Assembly (NCBI RefSeq): GCF_004006635.1
Contig: NZ_CP034842.1
Span: 372,001-436,000, forward strand
Direction: 5' to 3'
From: Fusobacterium necrophorum subsp. necrophorum
Lineage (GTDB): Bacteria > Fusobacteriota > Fusobacteriia > Fusobacteriales > Fusobacteriaceae
DNA length: 64,000 nucleotides
Position numbers and translations under genes: made by a program. A model generated the notes under the pieces. That model was not told where the DNA came from and searched no databases. It was given only the letters and a program-made list of their open reading frames with translations. Positions 12,462-20,007 of the stretch are shown here, in pieces. Position 1 is the first letter of the stretch. Every line of letters begins with the position of its first letter.

Positions 12462-13835
12462 TTACTTTCCTACACAAAAATTATGAAAAATATGATCTAA
12501 TATATCTTCTGTAGAAATTTCTCCTGTGATTTCCGACAAAGAATCTAAAGCTTCCTTAATGTCTACTGCCATAAGATCCATCGGTAATCCTTGCTCTACA
12601 GTTGAAAAAATATTTTTAATAGCTGCATTCGTTTTCTCTAAAGCAGCTTTATGTCGAATATTTGTTAAAATCAATTTTTGAGAATTTTCTTCTACCTTTT
12701 CTTGTAAAATATATTGATATATCTTTTCTTCCATTTCTTCAATTCCGATACACTTCATAGCAGAGATTTCAATCCAATTTTTTATTTTGAATAAAGAAGA
12801 GACTTGAATCTTTTTTTCTAGATCTGTTTTATTTAAAATTCCGATTACTTTTTGATTTTCTTGTAAAGAATTGTAAATTTCCCTATCTTCTTTACTTAAT
12901 TCCTGTGAAGCATCTAAAACAAAAAGGACCAAATCCGCTTTTTTTAAAAATTCTTTGGATTTCATCACTCCAATATTTTCAACGAAATCTGCAGTATCTC
13001 GAATTCCAGCAGTATCTACAAGTACCAAAGGAATTCCTTTGATATTAATCACTTCCTCAATGACATCTCGAGTTGTTCCCGCTACCTGCGTTACAATCGC
13101 TCTTTCTTCTCTTAAAATGGAATTTAATAAACTGGATTTTCCTACATTCGGTTTTCCGATAATAACTGTTTTTACTCCCTCTTTTATCATCTTTCCTTTT
13201 TGATAAGAAGAAATTAATTCTTGAATTTCTATGGAAACTTTTCGTAAATTGTTTAACAGATTTTCAGGAATGGGTTCCTCAATCCCCTCTTCCGGATAAT
13301 CCAATACAACGTTGATATGAGCTGCCAAATCTAAAACAGCTTTTTTTAAACTTATAATCTTTTCTTTCAAATCTCCTCGAAGTTGATTTATGGATACGGA
13401 AAGAGATTTTTCCGTTTTTCCATGAATAATGTCCATCACCGCTTCCGCTTGGGTCAAATCAATTCTTCCATGAAAAAAAGCTCTTCTCGTAAATTCTCCT
13501 ACTTCAGCCAATCTTGCTCCGGAAGAAAGAACCAACTCTAAAATTTTTTCCGTGATCAGATATCCGCCATGACAGTTGATTTCTACAATATCTTCTCTGG
13601 TATAAGTATTAGGAGCCTTCATAATAGAAACCAATACTTCATCTACTATGTTTTCTCCTTGTTTAATATATCCATAATGAATTCCATAATTTCTTAAGTT
13701 TTTTACCGAAATATTTTTTTTAGGAGAAAAAATCTTTTCCAGAATATTCAATGATTCCGAACCAGATATTCTAATAATACTGATTCCACCTTCACCTCTT
13801 GGAGTAGAAATAGCAGCAATGGTATCTAATAACAT
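12462..13835 (-). CDS. mnmE: tRNA modification GTPase MnmE
   Basis: This GTPase works with MnmG on wobble-uridine modification. The 457-residue product has the N-terminal formyl-THF-binding domain ([21 protein letters not shown]), a helical domain, and an inserted G domain with P-loop [15 protein letters not shown] (about residue 225), the switch DTAGIRDT and NKTD. The C-terminus ends FCVGK, which keeps the cysteine of the CxGK motif. It is 13 bp downstream of jag and 9 bp upstream of mnmG. Confidence 0.97.
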   Translation of the reverse strand: MLLDTIAAISTPRGEGGISIIRISGSESLNILEKIFSPKKNISVKNLRNYGIHYGYIKQGENIVDEVLVSIMKAPNTYTREDIVEINCHGGYLITEKILELVLSSGARLAEVGEFTRRAFFHGRIDLTQAEAVMDIIHGKTEKSLSVSINQLRGDLKEKIISLKKAVLDLAAHINVVLDYPEEGIEEPIPENLLNNLRKVSIEIQELISSYQKGKMIKEGVKTVIIGKPNVGKSSLLNSILREERAIVTQVAGTTRDVIEEVINIKGIPLVLVDTAGIRDTADFVENIGVMKSKEFLKKADLVLFVLDASQELSKEDREIYNSLQENQKVIGILNKTDLEKKIQVSSLFKIKNWIEISAMKCIGIEEMEEKIYQYILQEKVEENSQKLILTNIRHKAALEKTNAAIKNIFSTVEQGLPMDLMAVDIKEALDSLSEITGEISTEDILDHIFHNFCVGK

Positions 13836-13848
13836 AATTTACTCACAC

Positions 13849-14544
13849 CTACTTCTTTTTATATTTAATGACAATATATCTTTTAGGATCTCTTCCTTCA
13901 CTATAAGTTTCTAATTCTGAATATTTATTTAAAATTTCATGAATAATTTTTCGTTCTTTTGGTGGCATAGGATTCAATCGAATGATTTTTCGACTCTTGA
14001 TACATTTTTCTGCCATTTTTCTTCCCAATTCCCGAAGAGTTTTATTTCTTTTTTCTTTGAATCCCTCCACATCAATCTCTATTTTATAATCCTTATAGAT
14101 AGAATTTATCAAATATTCAAAACTATTCAGCGTTTTTCCTTTTTTTCCAATAATAATTCCATTATCTTCCCCAAATAATTGAATATGATAGTGTTTTTCA
14201 GAAATTTTCTTATACTCCAATCTTAAGTTTAAACCAATGTTTTCCAATAATGTCTTGATATTAGAAATGATTTCTTCCTCTGAAAAAGAATTTTTTTTGC
14301 TCTCTTCTACGATTTTTTTTGTTTTTTTCGTTTCCATTAAAATTTTAGGCACTGCTTTTTCTTGTTTCTCTGTGTCTATTATGATTTCAAATAAACCGTT
14401 TTTATTAAATAATCCTAAAAAAGATTTCGGATTTTCTAATATTTTTATGTCTACAATTTGATATTCTTTTGCTTCTAAAATATTTAAGGCTCTTTTTTTC
14501 GCTTCTTCTTCCGTCATAGCTTTGATTTGAGTATTTTTTATCAT
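13849..14544 (-). CDS. khpB: Jag/KhpB family RNA-binding protein
   Basis: The 231-residue protein has the Jag N-terminal domain (residues 5-55), a lysine-rich linker, a KH domain with the GKKGKTLNSFEYL loop (about 130-190), and a C-terminal R3H domain (LNPMPPKERKIIHEIL). KhpB proteins bind RNA and, in cocci, influence cell division and elongation. Its place between yidC and mnmE is conserved across many bacterial phyla. It is 2 bp downstream of yidC, so cotranslation is likely. Confidence 0.93.
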   Translation of the reverse strand: MIKNTQIKAMTEEEAKKRALNILEAKEYQIVDIKILENPKSFLGLFNKNGLFEIIIDTEKQEKAVPKILMETKKTKKIVEESKKNSFSEEEIISNIKTLLENIGLNLRLEYKKISEKHYHIQLFGEDNGIIIGKKGKTLNSFEYLINSIYKDYKIEIDVEGFKEKRNKTLRELGRKMAEKCIKSRKIIRLNPMPPKERKIIHEILNKYSELETYSEGRDPKRYIVIKYKKK

Positions 14545-14546
14545 AA

Positions 14547-15164
14547 CTAATCTCCTTTTTTCATTATAAAATATTGTTGAAGAACCGCTGTTAAACTAGA
14601 TGTCAACCAATATAATTGTAATCCTCCGGGCATTTTATAGGAAATAAAAATCATCATAATAGGAAACATATACATCATATTTTTCATTTGAGGATTATCA
14701 GAATTTCCCATCAATTTTTGTTGGAAAAACGAGACAGCCCCATTTAGTAATGGAAAAATGTAAAATGGATCCGGTTTTATTAATTCTAGCCATAAAAATT
14801 TAGAATCTTCCGGGATGATTTCTCCTCTTAATACTCCGAATAAAGCAAATAAAATAGGAAGTTGAATAATCAGTGGAAGACATCCTCCTGCCGGATTTAC
14901 TTTATGTTTTTGATAAAGTTCCATTGTTTTTTGGTTTAGAAGTTGTTTGTCATTTCCATATTTTTCTTTCAATGCTTCCAATTCCGGTTGAATTTTTTTC
15001 ATTGCTTTCATGGATTTATCTTGTTTTAGAGTCAAGGGTAATAAAATAATACGTACAATAATGGTAGCAATGATGATTGAAATTCCAAAGTTTTGTACTA
15101 CACTGTCTACTGATAATAATAAAGAGCTTATTAGTTGTTTTAATAGTTCATATAGATAAGTCAT
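14547..15164 (-). CDS. yidC: Membrane protein insertase YidC, short form
   Basis: YidC/Oxa1 proteins insert and fold inner-membrane proteins. I start it at ATG 15164, which follows TTTAGGAGG, giving 205 residues; the longer reading frame to 15224 overlaps yidD. It has an N-terminal hydrophobic segment, the first core helix with a conserved arginine (IIVRIILLPLTLKQDKSMKA), the cytoplasmic hairpin (QPELEALKEKYG), and four further helices. The large periplasmic P1 domain of most Gram-negative YidC proteins is absent. It sits in the rpmH-rnpA-yidD-yidC-jag order. Confidence 0.93.
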   Translation of the reverse strand: MTYLYELLKQLISSLLLSVDSVVQNFGISIIIATIIVRIILLPLTLKQDKSMKAMKKIQPELEALKEKYGNDKQLLNQKTMELYQKHKVNPAGGCLPLIIQLPILFALFGVLRGEIIPEDSKFLWLELIKPDPFYIFPLLNGAVSFFQQKLMGNSDNPQMKNMMYMFPIMMIFISYKMPGGLQLYWLTSSLTAVLQQYFIMKKGD

Positions 15165-15181
15165 GAAACCTCCTAAATTTT

Positions 15182-15391
15182 TTAAGGAAGGGGATCGTAA
15201 CCTCCCGGATGAAAAGGATGACATTTACTAATTCGTTTTATTCCTAAATATATTCCCTTGATACAGCCGTATTTTTGAATAGCTTCATAGGTATATTGTG
15301 AACAAGTAGGATAAAATCTACAATTTTTTCCTAAATTAGGGGAAATATATTTTTGATAGCATCGAATACTAAATAATAACATATTTTTCAT
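15182..15391 (-). CDS. yidD: Membrane protein insertion efficiency factor YidD
   Basis: The 69-residue protein carries the whole family signature: [18 protein letters not shown], then [14 protein letters not shown]. YidD is a small amphipathic inner-membrane-associated protein that helps YidC-dependent insertion. It is 17 bp before the yidC start and 8 bp after rnpA. Confidence 0.96.
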   Translation of the reverse strand: MKNMLLFSIRCYQKYISPNLGKNCRFYPTCSQYTYEAIQKYGCIKGIYLGIKRISKCHPFHPGGYDPLP

Positions 15392-15399
15392 AAAACTTC

Positions 15400-15732
15400 C
15401 TATTTTTTTATTTTTAATATTTTACATAGATCTTGTTCTATCTGTTTGTATTTTATTGTTTTGATTTCTTCACCGGATTTTTTTTTGGCTACAAAAATAA
15501 AAGTAGTTGATGTAGGAAGAAATGTTTCGTTTTTATTTATAAATTCTCGAAATAATCTTTTAATACGATTTCTACAAACTGCATTACCCATTTTTTTACT
15601 TGCTACAAAACCATATTCATTATAGGGATTATTATTTTTTTTGATAAATAATAGACTGTAAGTTCCATATATTTTTTTTCCTGTCTTATAGACGTTTTGA
15701 AAATCGTTATTGGATTTAAGGGTATGAAACAT
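15400..15732 (-). CDS. rnpA: Ribonuclease P protein component
   Basis: The protein cofactor of RNase P helps the catalytic RNA mature tRNA 5' ends. The 110-residue product has the N-terminal [16 protein letters not shown] region, the basic RNR box [14 protein letters not shown] (about residue 50-63), and the FVAKKKSG strand. Start ATG 15732 follows GGAGAAC. An intrinsic terminator stands between rpmH and this gene, so its dose may be set by read-through. Confidence 0.96.
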   Translation of the reverse strand: MFHTLKSNNDFQNVYKTGKKIYGTYSLLFIKKNNNPYNEYGFVASKKMGNAVCRNRIKRLFREFINKNETFLPTSTTFIFVAKKKSGEEIKTIKYKQIEQDLCKILKIKK

Positions 15733-15776
15733 TTTAATAGTTCTCCTACATAATATTTATGATATTTTTGCTAAGC

Positions 15777-15806
15777 TAAAAACCCGGTGATTTTAAACAC
15801 CGGGTT
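15777..15806 (-). terminator. Hairpin terminator/attenuator between rpmH and rnpA
   Basis: On the reverse strand AAACCCGGTG and CACCGGGTTT form a 10-bp stem with a loop of about 7 bases, followed by a T-run. It begins right after the rpmH stop codon and lies 45 bp before rnpA. No separate rnpA promoter is obvious, so partial read-through is the likely way to make much L34 and little RnpA. Confidence 0.85.
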
Positions 15807-15941
15807 TTATGCTGATAGTACTTGTCTTCCTCTAGCTCTTCTTCTTTTTAACACTTTTCTTCCATTTTTAGTTGCCATTCTAGATCTAAACCCATGATCT
15901 TTTTTTCTTTTTCTTGTGTTAGGTTGGAATGTTCTCTTCAT
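15807..15941 (-). CDS. rpmH: 50S ribosomal protein L34
   Basis: This short gene encodes 44 residues, beginning [19 protein letters not shown] and ending with an arginine-rich tail and LSA. It is the complete L34, a basic protein on the large subunit. The start ATG at 15941 follows GGAGGTGAC. It is the first gene of the rpmH-rnpA-yidD-yidC-jag-mnmE-mnmG operon, which in most bacteria starts beside dnaA. Confidence 0.97.
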   Translation of the reverse strand: MKRTFQPNTRKRKKDHGFRSRMATKNGRKVLKRRRARGRQVLSA

Positions 15942-15980
15942 TTTTTGTCACCTCCGAAAAATTATCTATTTCAGATAATA

Positions 15981-16009
15981 ATTTTACACGTTATTTTATA
16001 TTTTGTCAA
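15981..16009 (-). promoter_or_regulatory. rpmH: rpmH operon promoter
   Basis: On the reverse strand TTGACA (16009-16004), a 17-bp spacer and TAAAAT (15986-15981) lie 40 bp upstream of the rpmH start codon. Confidence 0.85.
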
Positions 16010-16153
16010 TACTTTATTTATAAAAACTTTGAAATAGAAAGGCTTGTTTGTATGTCTCAATGTTCTTATGTTTTATGTATAGAAGATGATTTTTTTTTCA
16101 TTTTTTTCACTTTGCTTTTTTCTTCTTTCTTTTTCTTATGAAAAAATTTAAAA

Positions 16154-16550
16154 AAATATTAATGTGAGTATACATTTAAAGATGATTGTTTTCTCTTTTA
16201 TTTTCATTTTCTTCTTAGAATAAATCCTTGTCATTTCTCGGAAAAAAAATATTATTCTTCATAGACATATAAAAAAGTTAGAAAATGCCTACCAAGAAAA
16301 AAGAAATAGTTTGAAAAATATCATAAATAAAATATTATTATCCATATACATAAAGAAAAGTTATATTTTTTATAGAAGAGACAAGAAAGAAAAAAAAAGT
16401 CCTTTGTAAATTCAAGAAAAAAAAATATTATTCTTCATAGACATGAGAAAAATATACCAATTTTTCATTCTTTTTAAGGATTATCATTTTGAAATTTCTT
16501 TTTCTTCTGGAAAAAAAGAATGAAGAAAAATATTATTGAGTCTATACAAA
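16154..16550 (+). repeat. Five iteron-like 23-bp direct repeats
   Basis: Related 23-bp units in the same orientation lie at 16154, 16247, 16330, 16423 and 16528. Each starts AAATATTA; the two best (16247 and 16423) match at 22 of 23 positions and end CTTCATAGACAT. The unit at 16330 ends ATCCATATACATA. The outer two are degenerate after base 10 but keep TATACA. The start-to-start distances are 93, 83, 93 and 105 bp, each close to a whole number of helical turns (about 9, 8, 9 and 10). Iterons are the binding sites of plasmid-type Rep initiators, and the adjacent gene encodes such a protein. Binding is inferred. Confidence 0.8.
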
Positions 16551-16564
16551 AAAAGTGTTACAAT
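16536..16564 (+). promoter_or_regulatory. Promoter of the initiator-like gene, inside the last iteron
   Basis: TTGAGT (16536-16541), a 17-bp spacer and TACAAT (16559-16564) lie 34 bp upstream of the start codon. The -35 box and half the spacer fall inside repeat five (16528-16550), so a protein binding the repeats would block this promoter. Confidence 0.75.
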
Positions 16565-16597
16565 GAGGTCATCATAATAGAAAGGAATGAATAGAAT

Positions 16598-18337
16598 ATG
16601 AAGAAATTAGAAGATAATTCTATGAAAGTGGAGGAAAAAATTGAAGAAGAAAAGTTTGAAATGTTAAATCATGGTTCTTTAGCAAAAGATATTAAAAAAG
16701 TTTCTATTATGACAAAAGAATTGCCGGACATTGAAATGCAAGAGTATCATATCAAAGAATCAGGAAATTTTTTAGGAATTCAAGGAAAGGTTATCAACAT
16801 GCCGATAGAAATGATTGTCTTTCCTTTTTTTACCCCCCAAAAACAGAATAGAAGAGTTAATTTTACTTATTATTTCGATGATTTAGGAGTCACTATGAAA
16901 AGTACCCTTGTGGTGGAGAATAACAAGGATATTGTCTTTCAACCTTCTATTTTGGAAGACAAGATATATACTTTTTTATTGTCTCTTTATGAAAGAAAAG
17001 AAGATGATGATGAAGAATATATAGAATTTGAAATTTCCACTTTTGTCGTGGATTTTTTAGGAAATAAAATGAATCGAACTTATTATACCAAAATTGAGCA
17101 GGCTTTGAAAAATTTGAAAAGAACTATGTATGAATTTTCTATCAATAATCATAAAAAATTAGGAGATTATAAATTTGAAAGTGAATTATTTCAATTGTTG
17201 GATTATGAAAAAAGAAAACGGGGCAAGAAAGTTTATTATAAAGTCCGATTAAATAGAAATATTCGAAAAAAAATTAAAGAAAAACGATATATTATTTATA
17301 ATTCGAAAGCTCTAATTGAAATCTTGAATAAGGATCATATTGCTGCTAGAATTTATAAATATATCAGTCAAATTCGTTATAAAACAGGAGAAAAAAATAT
17401 TACAAATATTCGTACATTAGCTGCCATTATTCCATTAAAAGTGGAGCAAGAAACAGAAAGAGAAACAAAAACAGGAATTAAAAAATATATTTTAAATCGA
17501 TTAAAGCCCGTTTTAACAAGAATTTGTAAAGCTTTTGATGTTTTGGTAGAATTTGGATATATTCTTCATTACGAAACAGAATATAATAAAGAGGAAGATA
17601 CCTATTATTTAAGCTATGTTTTTAATCAGGAAAAAGACAATATTTGTCATATTTCCAGTTATTTTAAATCTAAAAATAAAAAGGAAATAGAACAAAAAAA
17701 TAAAAAGCGAAATTCAGATATTGAGGAAGCAGAAGTAATTGAAAAGAGTAAAAAAACAAAAATAAAATCTTATGAAGAAGAATTTTCAGAAACAATTCTA
17801 TCCTCTTTAGAATATCTTAAAAAAAATTCTTATATAAAGAATTTATGGAATCAAAGAAATGATAGAAAAATATCCAATCTTTTAAAAACAGAAGATGAAG
17901 CTTTTGTTGTGGATCTTTTATCTCGATTGGGACGGAGTTACAATGAAAATATTAAGGCCAGTATCAGTATTTATATGGACGGAATTATTAAAAAAATGAG
18001 GAAAGAAGAAAAGCAAATGGGAAATAATTTAACCCTATTTCCTATTAATTCTTTTAGCAATAGTAGTAATGTAGCAAAAACTAAAAAGCAGATTATTCAA
18101 AGCAGACCAATTTTAATACAGGAATCTTTGACTTGGAAAGAAGTGGAAAAGAAATTAAAAAAATTTTCCATAGAAGAACAAGAACAGATTGAAGAAAAAG
18201 CATTGGAAAAATATTATCAAGAAACGGGAGGAAATAAATCTTTTCTTTTAGATGCAAAGAAGAATAATCTTTCTCGTTATCATAAAATTATTTGCTCCTA
18301 TGTGGAACAGGTATTGTTGGAATGGAGTGACAAATAA
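16598..18337 (+). CDS. RepA/Rep_3-like winged-helix replication initiator (putative)
   Basis: The 579-residue product is not DnaA: it has no AAA+ Walker motifs and no DnaA C-terminal signature. Residues 1-40 are acidic. Residues about 115-230 look like a first winged helix, with a recognition-helix-like NRTYYTKIEQALKNLKRT at 159-176. Residues about 238-345 look like a second (KDHIAARIYKYISQI, then LKPVLTRICKAFDVL). A Lys/Glu-rich linker follows (355-400), then a helical C-terminus. Twin winged helices are the layout of plasmid Rep_3/RepA initiators. It occupies the dnaA-dnaN slot between rpmH and recF and is preceded by iteron-like repeats. ATG 16598 follows AAAGGAA. The fold is judged by eye; replication function is inferred. 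Confidence 0.6.
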   Translation: MKKLEDNSMKVEEKIEEEKFEMLNHGSLAKDIKKVSIMTKELPDIEMQEYHIKESGNFLGIQGKVINMPIEMIVFPFFTPQKQNRRVNFTYYFDDLGVTMKSTLVVENNKDIVFQPSILEDKIYTFLLSLYERKEDDDEEYIEFEISTFVVDFLGNKMNRTYYTKIEQALKNLKRTMYEFSINNHKKLGDYKFESELFQLLDYEKRKRGKKVYYKVRLNRNIRKKIKEKRYIIYNSKALIEILNKDHIAARIYKYISQIRYKTGEKNITNIRTLAAIIPLKVEQETERETKTGIKKYILNRLKPVLTRICKAFDVLVEFGYILHYETEYNKEEDTYYLSYVFNQEKDNICHISSYFKSKNKKEIEQKNKKRNSDIEEAEVIEKSKKTKIKSYEEEFSETILSSLEYLKKNSYIKNLWNQRNDRKISNLLKTEDEAFVVDLLSRLGRSYNENIKASISIYMDGIIKKMRKEEKQMGNNLTLFPINSFSNSSNVAKTKKQIIQSRPILIQESLTWKEVEKKLKKFSIEEQEQIEEKALEKYYQETGGNKSFLLDAKKNNLSRYHKIICSYVEQVLLEWSDK

Positions 18338-18394
18338 TCCATTTTATGTTACAATATATAGTTGAATAAAGTGTTGTAAGAAAAAGGAGTTTTT

Positions 18395-18607
18395 ATGAAA
18401 GAAGAAAAAGTAATCTTAAAAACGGAATTTATTACTTTAAACCAGCTCTTAAAATTAGTAGGTGCTTCTTCCAATGGTGCAGAAGCAAAATATATGATTT
18501 TGGATGGAAAGGTAAAAGTAAATGGAGAAATGGAAATCAGAAGGGGAAAAAAAATTCATGCTGGAGACTATGTAGAAGTGGCAGAAACAATATATAGGGT
18601 AGAATAA
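18395..18607 (+). CDS. yaaA: S4-domain protein, YaaA/RlbA type
   Basis: The 70-residue product is almost entirely an S4-like RNA-binding domain (TLNQLLKLVGASSNGAEAKYM, then GKVKVNGEMEIRRGKKI). The same small gene lies just before recF in Firmicutes, where dnaN precedes it. Its role is not settled; ribosome or RNA binding is likely. ATG 18395 follows AAAAGGAG. It is 25 bp before recF. Confidence 0.9.
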   Translation: MKEEKVILKTEFITLNQLLKLVGASSNGAEAKYMILDGKVKVNGEMEIRRGKKIHAGDYVEVAETIYRVE

Positions 18608-18632
18608 ACAAAGATAACATTAGGAGGAAGTT

Positions 18633-19727
18633 TTGAGAGTTTTGTCAATTCAATATAATCATGTTCGAAACTTAAAAAATCAAAAAATATCATTTTGTGC
18701 TCCTATACAAGTATTTTATGGAAAAAATGGACAGGGAAAAACGAGCATCTTAGAAGCCATTTATTTTGCTGGAACAGGATTATCTTTTCGGACAAGGCAT
18801 ACTTCGGAAATGATAACTTATACAGAAGATGAGCTTTCTTGTTTCTTAGAGTATCAAGACCAGTTTTCTAAGAAATCTTTAGCAGTTTCCATAGAGAAAG
18901 ATAAAAAATTCTTTTTTTTCTTAGGAAAAAAAATTTCACAGATGGAATTTTATGGAAATGTAAATATGATTTTTTATATTCCGGAAGATGCTATGCTCAT
19001 CAATGGTTCTCCCAGTCTTCGAAGATTATTTATCGATCGAGAAATCTCTCAAACCGATTCTTTTTATTTACATCAATTGAAAAAATTTTCGCATTTACTA
19101 AAAATCAGAAATAAATATTTAAAAGAAAAATTATATGAAAATGAAGAATATGCTATTTATGAAAAAGAATTTGTGGAATGTGGCAGTTATTTGATAGAAC
19201 AGAGAAAAAAATATATTCAGGAAATTTCAAATTTTGTAGAAAAAATATATCAGAATCTTTTTGATTCAGAAAAGAAGCTGAAAATATTCTATAAATCCTG
19301 TTTTAACTTAGAAAAGGTAAATTCTTTGTCGGAAATTCAAGAAGCATTTTGGAAAGAAATTACAAAAAAGAGAGAAAAAGAAATACAGTACAGTTTTTCT
19401 ATGGTAGGACCTCATAAAGACGATTTTATTTTCTTATTAGAGGGAGAAGATGCAAAACTATATGCTTCGCAAGGAGAAAAAAAATCCATTATATTTTCTC
19501 TCAAACTATCTGAAATTGACATTCTTTCTAAGAATAAACAAGAGTTACCTATTGTTTTAATTGACGATGTGACTTCTTATTTCGATCGGCAAAGGTGTGA
19601 AAGCGTTTTAAAATATTTACAAGAAAAAAAAGTACAAGTTTTCATAACATCCACAGAAAGTTTAAATATAGATGCCAAGTATTATAGAATAGAAAAAGGA
19701 GAAGTCTATGAAATTATCAATTCATAA
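18633..19727 (+). CDS. recF: DNA replication and repair protein RecF
   Basis: RecF loads RecA at single-strand gaps with RecO and RecR. The 364-residue SMC-like ATPase has Walker A FYGKNGQGKTSILEAI (about residue 29-44), the ABC signature-like YASQGEKKSIIFSLKLSE near 285, and Walker B PIVLIDDVTSYFD. The start is TTG 18633, directly after TAGGAGGAAGTT; no ATG or GTG fits better. Its end overlaps dciA by 20 bp. Confidence 0.96.
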   Translation: MRVLSIQYNHVRNLKNQKISFCAPIQVFYGKNGQGKTSILEAIYFAGTGLSFRTRHTSEMITYTEDELSCFLEYQDQFSKKSLAVSIEKDKKFFFFLGKKISQMEFYGNVNMIFYIPEDAMLINGSPSLRRLFIDREISQTDSFYLHQLKKFSHLLKIRNKYLKEKLYENEEYAIYEKEFVECGSYLIEQRKKYIQEISNFVEKIYQNLFDSEKKLKIFYKSCFNLEKVNSLSEIQEAFWKEITKKREKEIQYSFSMVGPHKDDFIFLLEGEDAKLYASQGEKKSIIFSLKLSEIDILSKNKQELPIVLIDDVTSYFDRQRCESVLKYLQEKKVQVFITSTESLNIDAKYYRIEKGEVYEIINS

Positions 19728-20007
19728 ACTTTTTGACATTGTGCAGGAAGAATTTCAAAAGAATGTTCCTATGCAAGAAGCTTTTATAAGAGTGCATTGG
19801 GAGAATATAGTGGGAAAATACAGTAGGTATTCGGAAGTTTTGTGGTTTCGAGAAGGAAAGCTTTGTATTAAAGTATATAATTCTATGGCGTTGCAGCATA
19901 TGTATATGAATAAAAATAAAATTTTAAATCAAATCAATGAATATATGAAAATCAAAAAAGTTGAGATTGAAGATGTGAAATATATATTGGAGGGAAAACA
20001 TGAATAA
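19708..20007 (+). CDS. dciA: DciA-like protein (DUF721), replicative helicase operator
   Basis: The 99-residue protein matches the DUF721 core ([36 protein letters not shown]). DciA family proteins load or stimulate the replicative helicase DnaB in bacteria that lack DnaC/DnaI. It sits between recF and gyrB, overlapping recF by 20 bp and gyrB by 8 bp, so all three are translationally coupled. Having a helicase loader one operon position from the putative initiator strengthens the replication reading of the locus. Confidence 0.85.
   Translation: MKLSIHKLFDIVQEEFQKNVPMQEAFIRVHWENIVGKYSRYSEVLWFREGKLCIKVYNSMALQHMYMNKNKILNQINEYMKIKKVEIEDVKYILEGKHE

Larger units (their letters stand above)
15942..16597. 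other. Probable chromosomal replication origin region (gene-free)
   Basis: This 656-bp, very AT-rich gap separates a block of minus-strand genes ending with rpmH from a block of plus-strand genes starting with a replication-initiator-like protein and recF-gyrB-gyrA. That strand switch and gene set are the classic signature of a bidirectional chromosomal origin. It contains the rpmH promoter, the initiator promoter, five iteron-like repeats and long T- and A-rich tracts that could serve as an unwinding element. I see no good cluster of DnaA boxes. Assigning origin function is inference from context. Confidence 0.75.

Noticed and set aside
16040..16100. A sixth, inverted iteron near 16070-16095
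   Set aside because: The reverse complement contains TCTATACATA and A-tracts but lacks the AAATATTA core, so it is within chance for such AT-rich sequence.
15942..16597. DnaA boxes in the origin region
   Set aside because: The closest match, TTATCCATA within the repeat at 16330, differs from TTATCCACA by one base and stands alone. It is better explained as part of the iteron-like repeat.
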